A DNA stretch of 64,000 nucleotides from Mitsuokella jalaludinii DSM 13811 (GCF_000702905.1 NZ_JNKR01000011.1:1-64000); one strand, 5' to 3'. Positions 28,502 through 45,362 are shown, counted from the stretch's first letter. Numbers and translations are program-made. The notes: generated by a model from the sequence alone, not told the origin.

Positions 28502-29827
28502 ATGACAACATTCCAGGAACTCGGCATCCGCGCCTCTCTCTGCGATGTCCTGCGCAATCACGGCATCAAGGAGGCGACGCCGGTGCAGGAGAAGGCCATG
28601 CCACTCGTGCGCGCAGGAAACGACTGCATCGTCAAGGCGCAGACGGGCACGGGCAAGACGCTAGCCTTCCTGCTGCCAATCATCGAGAAGATCAAGCCGC
28701 AGGCAGCCGTCACGCAGGCACTCGTCATCACGCCGACGCGCGAGCTGGCCATCCAGATCGCCAAGGTCGCGCAGTCGCTCGCGGCTGCGGCCGACATCTC
28801 TTCGCTCGTCATCTTCGGCGGGCAGGACATCGAGCGGCAGAAGCAGAAGCTCCGCCGCCATCCGCAGCTCATCATCGGCACGCCGGGACGCCTTTTGGAC
28901 CACCTGCGCCGTCAGACAATCGACCTCTCGCAGGTCAATAAGGTCGTCCTCGACGAGGCCGATGAGATGATGCGCCTTGGCTTCATTGAGGACGTCGAGA
29001 CGCTGCTGCAGGCAACGGCAGGCGACCGTCAGCTCATGCTGTTCTCGGCGACAATGCCGGACCGCGTCAAGGCACTCTCTGCGCGCTACATGAACGCGCC
29101 CCAGAACCTTGAGATCAAGTCGGAGCATGTGACGCTCGACGCCATCGACCAGGTCATCATCGACACGCGCGAGGAGACGAAGATCGACAAGCTCTGCGAG
29201 ATCATCAATCAGGAGCAGCCGTATCTTGCGATGGTCTTCTGCCACACGAAGCAGCGCGCGCACATGGTCACGATGGCGCTCGCCGCGCGCGGCTACCTCG
29301 TCGATGAGCTGCACGGTGACCTCTCGCAGGTCCAGCGCACGCTCGTACTCAAGCGCTTCCGCAAGGCCGAGCTCCAGATCCTCTGTGCGACGGATATCGC
29401 GGCGCGCGGCCTCGACATCGAGGGCGTGACGCATGTCTTCAACTACGATATCCCGCATGATGCCGAGAGTTACATTCACCGCATCGGCCGCACGGGCCGC
29501 GCGGGCGAGCGCGGCAAGGCCATCACTTTCGTCAACGCGCGCCAGTATGACCTGTTGCGCCGCATCGAGAGCGGCATCAAGGACAGGATACGCAAGCAGC
29601 GCTCGGAGCGCGGACGCCGCCACAAGGAGAAGCAGGAGCAGATCCTCAAGGAGATTCGCGAGAAGCGTGCGGAGAAGAAGGCACAGCGCAAGCCGCTGTC
29701 GAAGTATGCCAACCGCAAGGGGGCCTCGCACAAGGGGCGCAATGACCGCAGCCGCCGCCAGAAGGCACGCGGCACGAAGTCGAATCTCGGCCATCGCGCC
29801 AAGCCGGGGCGTTCCGGCCGCAGATAA
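28502..29827 (+). CDS. DEAD-box ATP-dependent RNA helicase
   Basis: 441 residues with all core motifs: Q-motif (ATPVQEKAM), motif I (AQTGTGKT), PTRELAIQ, VLDEADEMMRLGF, SAT, CHTKQRA, ATDIAARGLDIEGV and HRIGRTGRAG. A C-terminal tail of about 75 residues is strongly basic (RKQRSERGRRHKEKQEQ; GRNDRSRRQKARGTKS) and should bind RNA. It most resembles CshA/DeaD-type helicases for ribosome assembly or mRNA decay; I leave the symbol open. GAGAGGATAG precedes the ATG. Confidence 0.92.
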   Translation: MTTFQELGIRASLCDVLRNHGIKEATPVQEKAMPLVRAGNDCIVKAQTGTGKTLAFLLPIIEKIKPQAAVTQALVITPTRELAIQIAKVAQSLAAAADISSLVIFGGQDIERQKQKLRRHPQLIIGTPGRLLDHLRRQTIDLSQVNKVVLDEADEMMRLGFIEDVETLLQATAGDRQLMLFSATMPDRVKALSARYMNAPQNLEIKSEHVTLDAIDQVIIDTREETKIDKLCEIINQEQPYLAMVFCHTKQRAHMVTMALAARGYLVDELHGDLSQVQRTLVLKRFRKAELQILCATDIAARGLDIEGVTHVFNYDIPHDAESYIHRIGRTGRAGERGKAITFVNARQYDLLRRIESGIKDRIRKQRSERGRRHKEKQEQILKEIREKRAEKKAQRKPLSKYANRKGASHKGRNDRSRRQKARGTKSNLGHRAKPGRSGRR

Positions 29828-29843
29828 GAAAGGGCAATAGGAG

Positions 29844-29882
29844 CAGCCACTTCCTCAATCCGCTGGGGAAGTGGCTGTTTTT
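29844..29882 (+). terminator. terminator after the helicase gene
   Basis: CAGCCACTTCC (29844-29854) pairs with GGAAGTGGCTG (29867-29877), followed by five T. Confidence 0.85.
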
Positions 29883-30011
29883 GACAAAAAATTTTCAAAA
29901 ACTTTGAAAAACAATAGGATGCAAGCAGGAATATGGAGAAAAAAGACGAATAAATGTACTGTAATCAAATTTGAGTACCGAACGTACCAACAAACCTAAG
30001 GGGGAATTTCC

Positions 30012-31313
30012 ATGATCGGCATCAAGAATGTTATCGCAATCGTCTGCGGCGGCGGCCCCGCTCCTGGCATCAACAGCGTCATCTCGGGTATCACGAATGA
30101 GGCGACGCGCCATGGCTGGGATGTACTCGGCATCTACGATGGTTTCTCGAGACTTGCGCGCGGCGAGAAGAATTACGTCCGCCTCGAGCCGAAGGACATC
30201 AGCCACATCCACATGGCGGGCGGCTGCATCCTCAAGATGAGCCGCTTCAACCCGACAAAGAAAGAGTCCGACCTGCGCACGGTCGTGGAGACGCTGACGG
30301 AGCTCGGTGTCACGCACCTCGTGACGATCGGCGGCGATGACACGGCCTACAGCTCGGCAGCCGTCTCGGAAGAGGCGCGCAAGATGGGCCGCACGATCAA
30401 TGTCGTCCACGTGCCGAAGACCATCGACAACGACCTGCCGCTTCCGGAAGGCGTGCCGACTTTCGGCTTTGAGACGGCCCGCGCTTTCGCGACGACGGAG
30501 ATCGAGAACCTCATGGAAGATGCGCGCACGACGAACAACCGCTGGTACTTCACGATCGCCATGGGCCGCACGGCCGGTCACCTGGCACTTGGCATGGGCC
30601 GCAGCGCCGGTGCTGCCATCACGATCATCCCGGAGGAGTTCCCGCAGAAGAAGATTCCGCTGCAGCAGCTCGTCGACATCGTCACGGGCTCCATCGTCAA
30701 GCGCTACCTGACGGGCAAGAACTACGGCGTCGCTGTCATCGCTGAAGGTGTCATCGAGAAGATTGCGCCGGAAGACTTCAAGAAGCTCGGCGAGGTCGTG
30801 ACGGATGAGCACGGCCATATCCGCTACAGCGAGCTCGACTTCGGTGAGATCCTCAAGCAGGCAGTGCTCGCTGAGGTCAAGAAGATCGGCATCAAGATCT
30901 CCATCATCGATAAGGAGATCGGCTACGAGCTGCGCTGCACGGCGCCGATTGCTTACGATATCGACTACGCGCGCTCGCTCGGCTACTCGGCCGTCCGCTT
31001 CCTCATGCGCGGTGACAGCGGTGCACTGATCTCTATCCAGAACAACGAAGCTGTGCCGATGCGCTTCGAGGACATCAAGGATCCGGCCACGGGCAAGACG
31101 CGCGTGCGCAAGGTCAACATCAAGTCCGTCCAGTACCGCATCGCGCGCGGCTCGATGATGCGCATGGAGAAGGAGGACCTCGACGATCCGGGCCTTGCCA
31201 ATGCGTACCGCATGGACCCCAAGGCATTCAAGGAGCGCTATGCATACCTCTTCGAGACTGGGGAGGAACCAGAGGCAGCGCAGGCTGGCAAGGCAGAGGA
31301 AAAGAAAGCGTGA
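30012..31313 (+). CDS. pfp: 6-phosphofructokinase, pyrophosphate-type
   Basis: 433 residues. Two positions that distinguish phosphoryl donors read PPi-type: GGDDT at 107-111 (ATP enzymes have GGDGS) and PKTIDND at 135-141 (ATP enzymes have PGTIDND). MGRTAGHLAL and the C-terminal sugar-phosphate motifs are intact. The enzyme phosphorylates fructose-6-phosphate, probably reversibly with PPi, saving ATP in fermentative growth. The last 15 residues are a charged tail (EEPEAAQAGKAEEKKA). AAGGGGGA precedes the ATG. Confidence 0.88.
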   Translation: MIGIKNVIAIVCGGGPAPGINSVISGITNEATRHGWDVLGIYDGFSRLARGEKNYVRLEPKDISHIHMAGGCILKMSRFNPTKKESDLRTVVETLTELGVTHLVTIGGDDTAYSSAAVSEEARKMGRTINVVHVPKTIDNDLPLPEGVPTFGFETARAFATTEIENLMEDARTTNNRWYFTIAMGRTAGHLALGMGRSAGAAITIIPEEFPQKKIPLQQLVDIVTGSIVKRYLTGKNYGVAVIAEGVIEKIAPEDFKKLGEVVTDEHGHIRYSELDFGEILKQAVLAEVKKIGIKISIIDKEIGYELRCTAPIAYDIDYARSLGYSAVRFLMRGDSGALISIQNNEAVPMRFEDIKDPATGKTRVRKVNIKSVQYRIARGSMMRMEKEDLDDPGLANAYRMDPKAFKERYAYLFETGEEPEAAQAGKAEEKKA

Positions 31314-31337
31314 CGCATCTCTTCCATATATAATGGA

Positions 31338-31370
31338 CAGGGCAGGCATGGGCCTGCCCTGATTTTTTTT
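31338..31370 (+). terminator. terminator after pfp
   Basis: CAGGGCAGG (31338-31346) pairs with CCTGCCCTG (31353-31361), followed by eight T. Confidence 0.85.
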
Positions 31371-31401
31371 GCGATCTGGCGATTTTTTTTGTTTTTAGGT
31401 G

Positions 31402-31430
31402 TTGACAATCGGGGAGAAAGGCTCTATAAT
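31402..31430 (+). promoter_or_regulatory. tRNA cluster promoter
   Basis: A perfect sigma-A promoter: TTGACA (31402-31407), 17 bases, TATAAT (31425-31430), about 40 bases before the first tRNA. Confidence 0.9.
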
Positions 31431-31470
31431 TATATCTTGTCAGCCGGAAGTAGTACGGCAGACATGATAT

Positions 31471-31546
<76 letters not shown>

Positions 31547-31582
31547 ATATGATAATCCGCAAAATCATAGATATAGATTCAT

Positions 31583-31658
<76 letters not shown>

Positions 31659-31669
31659 AATGTGAGGTC

Positions 31670-31745
31670 GCTGATATAGCTCAGTCGGTAGAGCGTATCC
31701 TTGGTAAGGATAAGGTCACCAGTTCAATCCTGGTTATCAGCTCCA
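31670..31745 (+). tRNA. tRNA-Thr (GGT)
   Basis: GCTGATA pairs with TATCAGC in the acceptor stem. The anticodon loop TTGGTAA gives anticodon GGT, reading ACC/ACT. CCA is encoded. Confidence 0.93.
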
Positions 31746-31754
31746 TTCATACAT

Positions 31755-31831
31755 GGCGGCATAGCTCAGTTGGCTAGAGCATGCGGTTCATACCCGCAGT
31801 GTCCGGAGTTCAAATCTCTGTGCCGCCACCA
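31755..31831 (+). tRNA. tRNA-Met (CAT), elongator
   Basis: 77-base cloverleaf with fully paired acceptor GGCGGCA/TGCCGCC and loop TTCATAC, so it is not the initiator. A CAT-anticodon tRNA-Ile2 cannot be excluded by sequence alone, but the body fits elongator Met. Confidence 0.88.
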
Positions 31832-31843
31832 ATTCATCAACTG

Positions 31844-31868
31844 AACCCCTGATGCAGGGGTTTTATTT
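31844..31868 (+). terminator. terminator after the tRNA cluster
   Basis: AACCCCT (31844-31850) pairs with AGGGGTT (31856-31862), extended by a G-C pair, followed by TTTTATTT. Confidence 0.8.
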
Positions 31869-31937
31869 ATGCCATCTGGCAGGCAGCTGCTTTGACAGGT
31901 CCGGGCAAAAAGATTTCTTTTTGTCAAGGATTTTGTG

Positions 31938-31966
31938 TTGACAGCGCCTGCCAACTGTGCTAAATT
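31938..31966 (+). promoter_or_regulatory. promoter of rpmG-secE-nusG-rplKA
   Basis: TTGACA (31938-31943), 17 bases, TAAATT (31961-31966), about 57 bases before rpmG. Confidence 0.8.
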
Positions 31967-32022
31967 GTATTAGTGACATTATGAAAAAGTCAACTTTCGC
32001 AACGTAAGGGGTGTAATAAAGG

Positions 32023-32172
32023 ATGCGCAACAATATCACGTTGGAGTGCACGGAGTGCCACAGCCGCAACTACCGCACGAACAAGAATAAGAAGAACAAC
32101 CCGGATCGTCTGGAGTTCAATAAGTACTGCAAGTTCTGCAAGAAGCACACGGTGCATAAGGAAACGAAGTAA
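32023..32172 (+). CDS. rpmG: 50S ribosomal protein L33
   Basis: 49 residues beginning [20 protein letters not shown], with two CxxC zinc knuckles (CTEC and CKFC), so this is the zinc-containing form of L33. It is a surface protein of the large subunit near the E site. AAAGG lies before the ATG. The rpmG-secE-nusG order is the usual Firmicute arrangement. Confidence 0.95.
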   Translation: MRNNITLECTECHSRNYRTNKNKKNNPDRLEFNKYCKFCKKHTVHKETK

Positions 32173-32204
32173 GGACGCGTTGTCAGTACGAACGGGGATG
32201 TGAA

Positions 32205-32384
32205 GTGATTGTGAAGAAGTTCCTGGACGAAGTAGTCGCAGAGATGAAAAAAGTGTCCTGGTCCACCAAGAAGGAGCTCGTCAATTATACGGCTGTTGTC
32301 GGCATCGCTGTTGCTGTCGTATGCGCCCTGATCTGGATCTGCGACACGTTCTTCGCGAGATTGTTCCACATCATTTTAAGGTGA
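32205..32384 (+). CDS. secE: preprotein translocase subunit SecE
   Basis: 59 residues from a GTG start (32205; a second GTG at 32211 is possible), with GGGGAT upstream. A short amphipathic helix FLDEVVAEMKKVSWSTKKELVNYT is followed by a single transmembrane segment (VVGIAVAVVCALIWICDTFF). This is the minimal Gram-positive type of SecE, which clamps SecY in the membrane. It ends 16 bases before nusG. Confidence 0.94.
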   Translation: MIVKKFLDEVVAEMKKVSWSTKKELVNYTAVVGIAVAVVCALIWICDTFFARLFHIILR

Positions 32385-32400
32385 GCTGGGTGAGATAAGC

Positions 32401-32955
32401 ATGGCAGAAAAAGACGAGATGGATCTCCGTCAGGATAACCCTGGCAGAGCCTGGTACGTCATCCACACGTATTCGGGCTATGAGAATAAGGTCAAGGCCA
32501 ATCTTGAGCGCCTGATCCACACGGCCAACATGGGCAACATGATCTTCAATGTGGTCGTACCGGTTGAAGATGAGGTCGAGATCAAGGACGGCAAGAAAAA
32601 GGTCGTCCCACGTAAGGTCTTCCCTGGATATGTCCTCGTCGACATGATCGTCGATGAACATTCCTGGTACGTTGTGCGCAACACCACCGGTGTTACTGGT
32701 TTCGTCGGTTCTGAGAAGCATCCGATACCGCTTACCGATGCTGAGGCAAAACGTATTCTGAAATCCATGGGAGAAGAAGAGGAACACAAACCTGAACTCA
32801 ATGTTGCAGTCGGGGATGTCGTTCGCATCAACTCGGGTGTCTTCGAGAACTACACGGGCACGGTTTCCGAGATCGATACGGAAAAAGCGCGCCTCAAGGT
32901 CATCGTCGAAGAGACGCCGATTGAGCTTGGTTTCGATCAGGTCGAAACGCTTTGA
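32401..32955 (+). CDS. nusG: transcription termination/antitermination factor NusG
   Basis: 184 residues with the NGN domain (WYVIHTYSGYENKVKANLERL; FPGYVLVDM) and a C-terminal KOW motif (VGDVVRINSGVFENYTGTVSEID). It binds RNA polymerase and couples transcription to translation or Rho. Its place between secE and rplK is canonical. Confidence 0.97.
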   Translation: MAEKDEMDLRQDNPGRAWYVIHTYSGYENKVKANLERLIHTANMGNMIFNVVVPVEDEVEIKDGKKKVVPRKVFPGYVLVDMIVDEHSWYVVRNTTGVTGFVGSEKHPIPLTDAEAKRILKSMGEEEEHKPELNVAVGDVVRINSGVFENYTGTVSEIDTEKARLKVIVEETPIELGFDQVETL

Positions 32956-32997
32956 GCGGAACCATCATTCCATCATTTTTAGGAGGTGAAACAAACA

Positions 32998-33423
32998 ATG
33001 GCTAAGAAAGTTTCTAAGATTGTAAAGCTTCAGGTTATGGCTGGCAAAGCTAATCCGGCTCCTCCGGTAGGTCCTGCACTGGGCCAGGCTGGCGTCAACA
33101 TCATGGGCTTCTGCAAGGAGTTCAACGAGAGAACCAAGGCACAGGCTGGTCTTACGATCCCGGTCGTGATCACGGTTTTTGAGGATAGATCCTTCACGTT
33201 CATCACGAAGACTCCGCCGGCTGCTGTCCTTCTGAAGAAGGCCGCTGGTCTTGAGAAGGCTTCTGGTGAGCCGAACAAGAACAAAGTAGCAAAGCTGCCG
33301 CGTGCAAAAGCACAGGAAATCGCTGAGAGCAAGATGAAAGATCTGAACGCTGGCGATATCGAGGCTGCTACCCGCATGATCGAGGGTACGGCTCGCAGCA
33401 TGGGCATCGAGATCGTAGACTGA
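32998..33423 (+). CDS. rplK: 50S ribosomal protein L11
   Basis: 141 residues from the ATG after AGGAGGTGA, beginning [20 protein letters not shown] and including [22 protein letters not shown]. It binds the GTPase-associated region of 23S rRNA. The four upstream codons in frame are not needed. Confidence 0.97.
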   Translation: MAKKVSKIVKLQVMAGKANPAPPVGPALGQAGVNIMGFCKEFNERTKAQAGLTIPVVITVFEDRSFTFITKTPPAAVLLKKAAGLEKASGEPNKNKVAKLPRAKAQEIAESKMKDLNAGDIEAATRMIEGTARSMGIEIVD

Positions 33424-33486
33424 TCCTGATCCCTTCCTCCTGTGGGAGGCAATACCGTTATAACCACAAAAAGGAGAACAACACAA

Positions 33487-34167
33487 ATGGCTAAAGCTGG
33501 TAAGAAATATCAGGAAGCTGCCAAGCTCGTAGAGGCTGGCAAGCTTTACACGGCCGCTGAAGCAATGGAACTCGTCAAGAAGACGGCTACGAAGAAGTTC
33601 GATGAGACGATCGAGCTGCACGTCCGCCTCGGCGTTGATCCGAAGTATGCTGATCAGCAGGTCCGCGGCGCTATGGTCCTGCCGCATGGCACGGGTAAAT
33701 CCAAGCGCGTCCTCGTCTTTGCAAAAGGCGAGAAAGTCAAGGAGGCAGAGGCTGCAGGTGCAGACTTCGTTGGCTCCGATGAAATCGTCCAGAAGATCCA
33801 GGGTGGCTGGCTCGACTTCGATGTCGCTGTTGCTACGCCGGATATGATGGGTACGGTTGGTCGTCTCGGTAAGATCCTCGGCCCGCGCGGCCTCATGCCG
33901 AACCCGAAACTCGGTACGGTAACGATGGATCTCACGAAGGCAATCAGCGAGATTAAAGCAGGTAAAGTCGAATACCGCACCGATAAGGCCGGTAATGTCC
34001 ATTGCCCGATTGGCAAGGCATCTTTCGACGCTGAGAAGCTTCAGCAGAACTTCCAGGCCCTGATTGATACACTGATCCGCGTTAAGCCGGCTGCTGCAAA
34101 GGGCCAGTACATCCGCTCCATCACGGTTAGCGCCACGATGGGCCCGGGCGTACCGGTTCAGCTCTAA
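33487..34167 (+). CDS. rplA: 50S ribosomal protein L1
   Basis: 226 residues from the ATG after AAAAAGGAG, beginning [20 protein letters not shown]. It has the L1 signatures [31 protein letters not shown] and [15 protein letters not shown]. It forms the L1 stalk and in many bacteria represses its own rplKA message. Confidence 0.97.
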   Translation: MAKAGKKYQEAAKLVEAGKLYTAAEAMELVKKTATKKFDETIELHVRLGVDPKYADQQVRGAMVLPHGTGKSKRVLVFAKGEKVKEAEAAGADFVGSDEIVQKIQGGWLDFDVAVATPDMMGTVGRLGKILGPRGLMPNPKLGTVTMDLTKAISEIKAGKVEYRTDKAGNVHCPIGKASFDAEKLQQNFQALIDTLIRVKPAAAKGQYIRSITVSATMGPGVPVQL

Positions 34168-34181
34168 GCCGCTCTGAGGAT

Positions 34182-34330
34182 CAGGCGAGACTCCGGTCTC
34201 CAATCGCATATCGAAGGCTGTAGACAGCAGGTTTGATATTTCATCATCTAACGACGATCATGTCGCCTGCCGAGGCCGGAGTCACCTAACTTAGAAAATG
34301 TGACCTCCGGCGGACAGCCGGAGGTTTTTT
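34182..34330 (+). promoter_or_regulatory. L10 leader (autoregulatory attenuator of rplJL)
   Basis: Three helices that compete are visible. GACTCCGG (34189-34196) can pair with CCGGAGTC (34276-34283). CCGGAGTCAC (34276-34285) can instead pair with GTGACCTCCGG (34300-34310), an antiterminator. The latter's 3' arm also forms the terminator at 34304. CAGGCGA (34182-34188) pairs with TCGCCTG (34263-34269) to close the domain. This fits the known L10 leader, where L10(L12)4 binding favours termination. Confidence 0.85.
34304..34330 (+). terminator. attenuator terminator of rplJL
   Basis: CCTCCGGC (34304-34311) pairs with GCCGGAGG (34317-34324), loop GGACA, followed by six T. It lies 41 bases before rplJ. 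Confidence 0.9.
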
Positions 34331-34370
34331 GATCTGTTTTAAAATCCAAGAAGACAGGAGGTGTAATAGA

Positions 34371-34910
34371 ATGGGTGTTACTTCCGCTAAACAGGCTGTT
34401 GTCGCTCAGCTCAAGGAGCAGCTCGAGTCCGCTAAGGGCGTCGTGCTCACGAGCTACAAGGGTCTTACGGTTGCACAGGATACGGAACTCCGTCGCGAAC
34501 TCCGCGAGGCTGGCGTTTCCTATCATGTCGTAAAGAACACGATGCTCCGCATCGCTGCCAAAGAGGCAGGTATCGAGGGCATCGAAGAGCACCTCGAGGG
34601 CACGACGGCTTTCGCATTCTCCACGGAGGATGCTGTTGCTCCGGCAAAGGTCATCTGCGGCTTCATCAAGAAGAACAAGCTCGAGGATGCTGAGGTACTG
34701 ACGGTCAAAGTCGGTATGGTCGAAGGCAAGGTCATCGGCGTCGACGAGGTCAAAGCTCTCGCAGCTCTGCCGTCCCGCGAGGAACTCATTGCCAAGCTGC
34801 TTGGCAGCATGAACGCACCGATTTCCAACACGGTCAACGTTCTGCAGGGCGTTATCCGCAATGCGGTCTATGTGCTTGACGCAATCCGCTCGCAGAAAGA
34901 GTCCGCTTAA
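34371..34910 (+). CDS. rplJ: 50S ribosomal protein L10
   Basis: 179 residues from the ATG after AGGAGGTG, beginning MGVTSAKQAVVAQLKEQLE with LTSYKGLTVAQDTELRRELR. It anchors L7/L12 dimers on the ribosome and is the autogenous regulator acting on the leader upstream. The 14 in-frame codons before the ATG overlap the terminator and are not coding. Confidence 0.97.
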   Translation: MGVTSAKQAVVAQLKEQLESAKGVVLTSYKGLTVAQDTELRRELREAGVSYHVVKNTMLRIAAKEAGIEGIEEHLEGTTAFAFSTEDAVAPAKVICGFIKKNKLEDAEVLTVKVGMVEGKVIGVDEVKALAALPSREELIAKLLGSMNAPISNTVNVLQGVIRNAVYVLDAIRSQKESA

Positions 34911-35001
34911 TTCCATTCAGGAGGCTCAGGCCGCCTGAGGGGTTAAGAAATAAACACGAAGAATTCAAATCGAAAATAACAAAACATTGGAGGAAAATCA
35001 A

Positions 35002-35370
<369 letters not shown>

Positions 35371-35389
35371 TTCAGTTTGCTGAATATGG

Positions 35390-35417
35390 GACCGTCCGCA
35401 AGGACGGTCTTTTTTTT
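35390..35417 (+). terminator. terminator after rplL
   Basis: GACCGTCC (35390-35397) pairs with GGACGGTC (35402-35409), loop GCAA, followed by eight T. It separates rplJL from rpoBC. Confidence 0.92.
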
Positions 35418-35424
35418 ATGCACC

Positions 35425-35457
35425 TGACTTGACAGTCAAGTCAAGCTATGGTATAGT
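35425..35457 (+). promoter_or_regulatory. rpoBC promoter overlapped by a palindrome
   Basis: TTGACA (35429-35434), 17 bases, TATAGT (35452-35457). The 19 bp sequence TGACTTGACAGTCAAGTCA (35425-35443) is a perfect inverted repeat (8 + 3 + 8) covering the -35 box, which suggests a bound regulator. The leader to rpoB is about 175 nt. Confidence 0.85.
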
Positions 35458-35514
35458 GTTAAACTACAGGAAATTGAATAGGGATAACTATGCGTATGTG
35501 GAAAGGAACGGAAG

Positions 35515-35549
35515 CAAGGTGCAAAAAAATAAGCTGACCTTGTTTTTTT
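35515..35549 (+). terminator. terminator-like hairpin in the rpoB leader
   Basis: CAAGGT (35515-35520) pairs with ACCTTG (35537-35542) across a 16-base loop, followed by seven T. The stem is short, so it may be a weak attenuator or chance. Confidence 0.35.
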
Positions 35550-35638
35550 CTTGTTCTATGATTCCGCATCTATTTGTGTTATTTCTCTATCTTTCAAAAA
35601 ACATTCTAGTAAAATCAGGCTAAGGGGTGAAGGATTTA

Positions 35639-39361
<3,723 letters not shown>

Positions 39362-39379
39362 GAAGGGAGTGTCATCTCT

Positions 39380-43426
<4,047 letters not shown>

Positions 43427-43452
43427 TCCAAGAACCCCAACAACAAAAATAA

Positions 43453-43483
43453 AACCTTCCCCGCTCTTGCGGGGAGGGTTTTT
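43453..43483 (+). terminator. terminator after rpoBC
   Basis: AACCTTCCCCGC (43453-43464) pairs with GCGGGGAGGGTT (43469-43480), loop TCTT, then T-run. Confidence 0.9.
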
Positions 43484-43539
43484 GCATTATCAATGATAGG
43501 ATTGAGAAATACTAAGCGATATAGTCTGGAGGTATCACT

Positions 43540-44385
43540 ATGTCAGAAACATGCAACCATGACTGCGGCTCCTGCGGGACAACCTGTGGCCAGGACACAC
43601 GCAAGAAGGACTTCCACGAAGCGCCGAATGAGCTCAGCACAATCCGCCACGTCATCGCTGTCGTCAGCGGCAAGGGCGGCGTCGGCAAATCGCTCGTCAC
43701 AGGGCTGATGTCGGTGGCCATGAGCCGCAAGGGCAAGCACACGGGCATCCTCGATGCCGATATCACGGGCCCGTCCATCCCGAAGATGTTCGGCACGAAG
43801 GGCGAAGTGCGCGGCAACCAGGCTGGTGCCTATCCGGTGCGCACGGCCGGCGGCATCGAGGTCGTCAGCATGAATCTCCTGCTTGAGAACTCGACGGACC
43901 CCGTCGTCTGGCGCGGTCCGATCATCAGTGGTGTCGTCAAGCAGTTCTGGCACGACTTCATCTGGGAGGACATCGATTACCTGTTTGTTGACATGCCGCC
44001 GGGAACGGGCGATGTGCCGCTGACAGTCATGCAGTCCATCAAGCTCGATGGCATCATCATCGTCACGAGCCCGCAGGAACTCGTCTCGATGATCGTCGAG
44101 AAGGCCGTCAAGATGGCCGAGGGCATGAAGGTGCCAATTCTCGGCCTCGTCGAGAACATGAGCTACTTCGAGTGCCCCGACTGCGGCAAGCGCCACGAGA
44201 TTTTCGGCCACAGCCACATCGAAGAGATCGCGAAGTCGTACGGCCTCGATGTGCTCGCGCGCATCCCCATCGAGCCGCAGCTCGCCGCTAAGTGTGATGC
44301 TGGCCAGATCGAGACGGTCGCCGACACGCACATGCAAGACGCCGTTCAGAAGCTGCTCGACCGCGAGGAGAAAGCATCGGAGTGA
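43540..44385 (+). CDS. Mrp/NBP35-family Fe-S cluster carrier ATPase
   Basis: 281 residues. An N-terminal cysteine cluster C5, C9, C12, C16 is followed by the deviant Walker A GKGGVGKS at 44-51, DADITGPSIPKMFG, DMPPGTGDVPLTV and the conserved CPDCG pair. Mrp/ApbC proteins bind a [4Fe-4S] cluster and pass it to apo-proteins. The N-terminal cysteine cluster is the NBP35-like form. Its last 40 bases overlap, tail to tail, the AraC gene on the other strand. Confidence 0.9.
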   Translation: MSETCNHDCGSCGTTCGQDTRKKDFHEAPNELSTIRHVIAVVSGKGGVGKSLVTGLMSVAMSRKGKHTGILDADITGPSIPKMFGTKGEVRGNQAGAYPVRTAGGIEVVSMNLLLENSTDPVVWRGPIISGVVKQFWHDFIWEDIDYLFVDMPPGTGDVPLTVMQSIKLDGIIIVTSPQELVSMIVEKAVKMAEGMKVPILGLVENMSYFECPDCGKRHEIFGHSHIEEIAKSYGLDVLARIPIEPQLAAKCDAGQIETVADTHMQDAVQKLLDREEKASE

Positions 44386-45236
44386 TATCCGGCAGGCTCG
44401 TGACTGGCACGCCATTCCTTGGGCGAGCAGTGGAAGAGCGCATGGAAGGCTCGTGAGAATGTCGAGTAATCGCGGAAGCCTGCAAGATGGCTGATCTCGG
44501 TGACGGACTTTCCTGTGCGGAGCTGGTCGCGCGCGAAGAGCAGACGCTTGTTGCGGATGTAGGCATGCAAGCTGTAACCTGTATCGGCTTTGAACTTCTT
44601 CATGAGGTAATAGCGGCTCAGGAAGACGTGGCCCGCGAGCACCGCGATCGAGAGGTCGTCCGCGAGATGCTCGTTGATATAGGTGAGCACTTCCTGGATC
44701 TTGGGGTCGTATGAGACGGCGTCCAAGGTCTTGAGCTCGTGGTCCCCGAGGCTGCGGTTGAGCAGGATCAAGAATTCAATAAAGAGGATCTCTGTGTACA
44801 GCCCATTGGCGAAACCCTCGCCATGGGCTGTTTTTTCGAGCTTGTCCATGTGGAAGAGCAGGTCATGGCTGCGGTTCGGCAGCTGATGCATGACGCTGCC
44901 GTGTTCCCTGGCCTCCGTGAAGCACTGGGAGAGCTTCGCGCGTGTGTCGAGGCGCCGCAGGAAGTCCGGCGCGATGTAGATGACGATGCGCTCGTATGCC
45001 GCTTCATCGTCGAGGAAGACCGGCCGATGGATCTCGCCAGCCGTGACAAAGACGATGTCGTTTGGCCGCAGGTGATATGTCTTGCCCTCGATGATGTAGT
45101 CGACATGGCCGCCGAGGAACAGGATGATCTTATGGAAATCGTGGTAGTGAAAGGGGATATCGCGCAGCTTCCTGTCGTGCAGGTGGAAGACGCGGAAGTC
45201 GCTGCTCAGATAGCCCTTTTTGGGATACGTCTGCAT
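44346..45236 (-). CDS. AraC-family regulator with cupin sensor domain
   Basis: The ATG at 45236 has AGGAGGTG upstream and gives 296 residues; the frame further up to 45623 is not coding. Residues ~15-90 form a cupin (IPFHYHDFHKIILFLGGHVDYIIEGKTYHLRPNDIVFV), probably a sugar or small-molecule sensor. The C-terminal ~100 residues hold two helix-turn-helices (LSIAVLAGHVFLSRYYLMKKFK; SVTEISHLAGFRDYSTFSRAFH). Target genes are not obvious; the galactoside operon 2.7 kb away is a speculative candidate. Confidence 0.85.
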   Translation of the reverse strand: MQTYPKKGYLSSDFRVFHLHDRKLRDIPFHYHDFHKIILFLGGHVDYIIEGKTYHLRPNDIVFVTAGEIHRPVFLDDEAAYERIVIYIAPDFLRRLDTRAKLSQCFTEAREHGSVMHQLPNRSHDLLFHMDKLEKTAHGEGFANGLYTEILFIEFLILLNRSLGDHELKTLDAVSYDPKIQEVLTYINEHLADDLSIAVLAGHVFLSRYYLMKKFKADTGYSLHAYIRNKRLLFARDQLRTGKSVTEISHLAGFRDYSTFSRAFHALFHCSPKEWRASHEPAGYHSDAFSSRSSSF

Positions 45237-45362
45237 TAAAACACCTCCTGCTTCTATCATAGGACACTTTTTGCAATATATAAAGCATATTTTGTGATTT
45301 TCTTGCATATCGATGACTGCTATAATAGAGCCATCGCAAGCAAGAAAGAAAGGGTGACCGGT

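Noticed and set aside
35429-35623. A 64-codon frame before rpoB
   Set aside because: It begins inside the -35 box, has no ribosome site, and runs across the leader hairpin.
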